A DNA stretch of 17,482 nt from an uncultured Collinsella sp. (lineage in GTDB: Bacteria > Actinomycetota > Coriobacteriia > Coriobacteriales > Coriobacteriaceae). The translations under genes were made by a program, and so were the position numbers. Location of the stretch: NCBI GenBank assembly GCA_958403395.1, contig CATXXF010000039.1, positions 1-17,482 on the forward strand. The letters run 5' to 3'. Positions 15,162 through 17,482 of this stretch are shown piece after piece (positions within the stretch are counted from its first letter, which is position 1; each line of letters starts with the position of its first letter). Below the pieces are notes generated by a model. That model saw nothing but the letters and a program-made list of their open reading frames with translations, ran no database searches and was not told where the DNA came from.

Positions 15162-15312
15162 ATTTGCGGTGCTGGATATTCTGAGCAGGAACAGTTGAGC
15201 TTGGACGGCGCGTATTGCCAGGCGATGCCGGCACTTGCGCCATGCTGGCTTGAGATTTTATAAAAACCGCAGGTAAAACGCATATTAGTTAGTTTTCGAC
15301 TCGTTTAGTGCG

Positions 15313-16035
15313 CTAGCCGATGGGCTCGGTGTATTTGGCGCGGTCGGTTCGTTGGATGCGCTTGGAGACGTGGAGCGGGCGGCCGTCGGTGTCGTAGACG
15401 TAGTCGGTGATTAGGATCAGCGCCTGCCCGCGCTCAACGTTGAGCAAAAACGCCTCGTTTTGCGAGGCATAGCACACCTCAAAGGTCTTGTGCCCCTGTG
15501 CCGGCGCGCGATGGAACTCCTGTCGCAGCGTGGCGTAGAGCGAACCGTTGATATCGCGATCGATGAGCGTCTCGAAGCTTGGCGGCAGGTAGGTGGTCTC
15601 CAAGCACAGCGGCGCGTCGTCCAGGTAGCGCAGGCGGACAAGTTTGACGAGCTTGCTGCCCACGGCGGCGTCAAAGAACTTAGCTATGCTGCCGGCCGCC
15701 TTGGCAAAGCCCGAGTCCACGGTGCGCGTGGTGGGCTTCATGCCCTGGCCTTCGACCTGTGCCGTATAGCTCGAAAACACCAGGTTGTTCTCGTGGAGTG
15801 CCGGCGTGTCGGCCACAAAGGCACCACGTCCGCGCTCGGTGCGAACCAGGCCCTCGTCAACGAGCACCTTAAGGGCATGGCGCACGGTGCTGCGCGACAG
15901 CCCCGATTCGTCCATGAGCTCCATCTCGGACGGCAGCTTGTCTCCGCGTGCGTAGACGCCGGCGGCGATGCGGTCACGCAGCATGCCCGCCAAGCGCTCG
16001 TATTGGCTCAGTTTCTTTTTAGATGAGACGCTCAT
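15313..16035 (-). CDS. GntR-family transcriptional regulator, HutC subfamily
   Basis: This encodes 240 residues from ATG at 16035 on the - strand. The N-terminal winged helix-turn-helix (about 10-78) contains the hallmark LPSEMELMDESGLSRSTVRHALKVLVDEGLV and the wing RTERGRGAFVA. The C-terminal ligand-binding UTRA domain (about 95-235) has the usual LETTYLP and a final ITDYVYDTDGRPLHVSK stretch. HutC-type regulators sense sugar phosphates or other small metabolites and repress adjacent operons. It is divergent from the FrlB-like SIS enzyme, with 205 bp between the starts that carry three GCATACAA-type motifs. It therefore probably controls both itself and that enzyme, with the enzyme's substrate as inducer. 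The ribosome binding site is weak. Confidence 0.93.
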   Translation of the reverse strand: MSVSSKKKLSQYERLAGMLRDRIAAGVYARGDKLPSEMELMDESGLSRSTVRHALKVLVDEGLVRTERGRGAFVADTPALHENNLVFSSYTAQVEGQGMKPTTRTVDSGFAKAAGSIAKFFDAAVGSKLVKLVRLRYLDDAPLCLETTYLPPSFETLIDRDINGSLYATLRQEFHRAPAQGHKTFEVCYASQNEAFLLNVERGQALILITDYVYDTDGRPLHVSKRIQRTDRAKYTEPIG

Positions 16036-16045
16036 ATTGCCAACC

Positions 16046-16063
16046 TATATCTAACTTGTATGC
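16046..16063 (-). promoter_or_regulatory. candidate regulator operator 1
   Basis: Read on the - strand this is GCATACAAGTTAGATATA, 11 bp upstream of the GntR-type regulator's start codon. Its first 12 bases are identical to those of operator 3 at 16185-16202. Binding here would block the regulator's own transcription. It adjoins a small inverted repeat ATGCTT-N8-AAGCAT (16060-16079). Confidence 0.55.
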
Positions 16064-16155
16064 TTAACTAAGCAAGCATGTATTCAACACAACAATAAAA
16101 CCGCTGGTAACGAGTAATCGAAAACCACAGCGGCAAAATATCTAAGTCAAATATA

Positions 16156-16173
16156 GCATACAACTAGTCGACA
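16156..16173 (+). promoter_or_regulatory. candidate regulator operator 2 / -35 region
   Basis: GCATACAACTAGTCGACA shares the GCATACAA core, in the opposite orientation to the other two sites. Its last six bases, TCGACA (16168-16173), could be the -35 of a promoter for the SIS enzyme, with TAACTT (16191-16196) as a poor -10 at 17-nt spacing. Confidence 0.4.
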
Positions 16174-16184
16174 TAACCAAAACA

Positions 16185-16202
16185 TGTATGTAACTTGTAT
16201 GC
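16185..16202 (-). promoter_or_regulatory. candidate regulator operator 3
   Basis: Read on the - strand this is GCATACAAGTTACATACA; its first 12 bases equal operator 1. It lies 38 bp before the SIS enzyme start, overlapping the expected promoter -10 area, where a repressor would be effective. Confidence 0.55.
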
Positions 16203-16240
16203 CATCAAGAGCATCAAACGAGAAGAAAGGCTGATGCGCG

Positions 16241-17233
16241 ATGACTACTCAGGAACAGGTTAAGGATGTCGTCTCCCAGGTTTTGGCTGACAAGGCAGAC
16301 AAGGGCGGCATCAAGCGCGTCGTGTGGATCGGCGCCGGCGGATCCAACGGCGGCAACTATCCTGCCCAGTATTTTATGGAGCACGAGGCCACGCAGGTCG
16401 TGAGCTCCAGCTACACCAGCAACGAGTTCGCGCACGCCACGCCTGCCTATGTCAACGAGAACACCCTGGCCGTCGTCGTGTCCATGCGCGGCACCAAGGA
16501 GACCATCGTCGCCGCCCAGGTCGCCAAGGACCACGGCGCCAGCACCATCGCCATCTATGTTGACGAGTCCGGTCTCACCGAGGTTTGCGACTACAAGATC
16601 CAGTACGACAGCCTGGCCGTCGACGAGTCCTGCATGGGCCGCACCAACTCCGCCGTCGTGACCATGATCGCAATGGAGCTCACGCAGCAGACCGAGGGCT
16701 ATGCCGAGTACGAGACCGCCATGGCCGCCTTCGACTTGGTCGACCCCATCTATCGCAAGGCCGTCGAGTACACCCGTCCGCTCGCTGCCAAGTGGGCCGA
16801 GCAGAACGCCGACAAGCCCTGCATCAACGTCATGGCCCAGGGCCCGCTCTTTGGTGCCGCCTACGTCTTTAGCATCTGCAACGTGCAGGAGATGCTGCAG
16901 ATCGACTCTTGCACCATCAACACCTGCGACTTCTTCCACGGCCCCTTCGAGATCCTGGACAAGCGCACCTCGCTGTTCCAGCTCATCAGCGTCGGCCGCA
17001 GCCGCTGCAACGACGAGCGCGGCATCCGCTTTGTCAACCAGTACGGTGGCGAGCGCGTCTATCAGCTCGACGCCAAGGAGCTCGGCCTCAACGACATCAA
17101 GGACAGCGTGAGCGAATACTTCAACCACCTGATCTTTGCCCCGATCCTCAACAACGTGTACATGCGTGCGCTTTCTGCCGTCACCCACAAGGACTACATG
17201 ACGCGCCGTTACATGTGGAAGCTCGACTACTAG
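16241..17233 (+). CDS. SIS-domain sugar-phosphate enzyme, FrlB-like deglycase/isomerase
   Basis: This encodes 330 residues from ATG 16241, with AAAGG at 16226-16230; a nearby ATG at 16234 is out of frame. Two SIS domains are visible: the first begins at RVVWIGAGGSNGGNYPAQYF (about 26-45), with VSMRGTKET (80-88) as the sugar-phosphate loop; the second, from about 192, includes the diagnostic CDFFHGPFEI (229-238) with H233. This layout is that of FrlB-type fructosamine-6-phosphate deglycases and related amino-sugar enzymes, not of the longer GlmS. It should act in the cytoplasm on a phosphorylated aminated sugar delivered by a transporter. The divergent HutC-type regulator fits such a catabolic operon. 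No kinase or transporter is seen; an insertion sequence begins about 125 bp downstream. The exact substrate is uncertain. Confidence 0.87.
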   Translation: MTTQEQVKDVVSQVLADKADKGGIKRVVWIGAGGSNGGNYPAQYFMEHEATQVVSSSYTSNEFAHATPAYVNENTLAVVVSMRGTKETIVAAQVAKDHGASTIAIYVDESGLTEVCDYKIQYDSLAVDESCMGRTNSAVVTMIAMELTQQTEGYAEYETAMAAFDLVDPIYRKAVEYTRPLAAKWAEQNADKPCINVMAQGPLFGAAYVFSICNVQEMLQIDSCTINTCDFFHGPFEILDKRTSLFQLISVGRSRCNDERGIRFVNQYGGERVYQLDAKELGLNDIKDSVSEYFNHLIFAPILNNVYMRALSAVTHKDYMTRRYMWKLDY

Positions 17234-17269
17234 GGGATAGAGCGGCCTAACAGCTCGATGTCCTCATAA

Positions 17270-17334
17270 GTTGCGGTGGAATAGTTCCTGTTTGGGGGTC
17301 TGAAGCCTCTATTCAGGAACTATTTCACCGCAAC
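17270..17334. repeat. 21-bp stem hairpin downstream of the SIS gene
   Basis: 17270-17290 (starting GTTGCGGTGGAATAG) pairs with 17314-17334 over 21 positions with a single G-U pair, around a 23-nt loop. No T-run follows, so it is not a classical terminator. Its length and position next to an insertion sequence end suggest a small palindromic repeat or an insertion target. Confidence 0.75.
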
Positions 17335-17357
17335 AGCCAAATGATCCGCTCGCCGAT

Positions 17358-17482
17358 TGGGGGTGCGGACGATTTCTTGGACCGCGCCTAGGCGTATCCA
17401 AGCTTCCTGCGGTACTCCATCGGGCTCAGCCACCCGAGGGACTTCTTGATCCGCTCCTCACGATAGTATACGAGGTAGGCCT
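17358..17482 (-). mobile_element. IS3-family insertion sequence, right end, cut by window edge
   Basis: The element is identified by its transposase C-terminus. Its outer end is placed at 17358 because TGGGGGTGCGGACGATTTCT there has the TG start and G-rich form typical of IS150-group terminal repeats. The opposite end and the target duplication lie outside the window, so the boundary is inferred. Confidence 0.7.
17388..17482 (-). CDS. IS3-family transposase, C-terminal fragment (window edge)
   Basis: Only the last 30 residues are present, on the - strand and ending at the TAG at 17390-17388. The stretch YYREERIKKSLGWLSPMEYR is the hallmark end of the DDE-type integrase domain of IS3/IS150 transposases (orfB), lying after the catalytic glutamate. 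The gene continues beyond the window, so whether it is intact cannot be judged here. Confidence 0.9.
   Translation of the reverse strand, partial: AYLVYYREERIKKSLGWLSPMEYRRKLGYA

Larger units (their letters stand above)
14771..15312. other. gene-free, highly structured intergenic region
   Basis: These 542 nt contain no convincing gene. The + strand frame running to 15012 is an accidental extension with no binding site. Instead the region contains a 25-nt inverted repeat enclosing a strong terminator, three hairpins (14956-14981, 14987-15000, 15015-15029), an 18-bp perfect inverted repeat (15039-15161) and two copies of AAAACCGCAGGT. It looks like a place where several repeat elements have collected between genes pointing toward each other. 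Confidence 0.65.

Overview
The window looks like a chromosomal segment from a high-GC Gram-positive gut actinobacterium of the Coriobacteriia, most likely Collinsella or a close relative. This is inferred from base composition, codon use and the style of the proteins; no marker gene proves it. Most genes lie on the + strand with clear purine-rich ribosome binding sites. Starts were chosen by those sites rather than by the longest reading frame.

Left part (1-5500): a small one-span membrane protein, an orphan helix-turn-helix protein, rmuC, a single-gene ABC half-transporter and nth (endonuclease III). rmuC, nth and the later mfd are all DNA-maintenance genes.

Middle (5430-7244): a solo AAA ATPase of the AAA_14/DUF4143 type on the - strand sits in a segment bounded by two copies of the 3' end of nth. 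The first 40 nt of the copies are identical. After that, six codons differ, all synonymously. The picture is an insertion at the 3' end of nth that brought its own gene tail, leaving the older tail as a 74-nt remnant at 7053-7126. Three imperfect 23-bp tandem repeats lie upstream of the ATPase gene. I consider this the most notable structure in the window.

Centre and right (7245-14770): a zinc-ribbon membrane-anchored protein with a strong terminator; mfd (transcription-repair coupling factor) with a second terminator-like hairpin in its leader; a PAP2-family membrane phosphatase; a threonine-aldolase-type PLP enzyme followed by a terminator; and a GNAT acetyltransferase whose stop codon abuts a dispersed-looking repeat.

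14771-15312 is a gene-free stretch packed with secondary structure: a terminator enclosed by a 25-nt inverted repeat, three short hairpins, and an 18-bp perfect inverted repeat. From 15313 on, a GntR/HutC-type regulator is divergent from a FrlB-like SIS-domain sugar-phosphate enzyme. The shared intergenic region carries three copies of a GCATACAA-type motif, probably the regulator's operators. The window closes with a 21-bp hairpin and the end of an IS3-family insertion sequence whose transposase is cut by the window edge.
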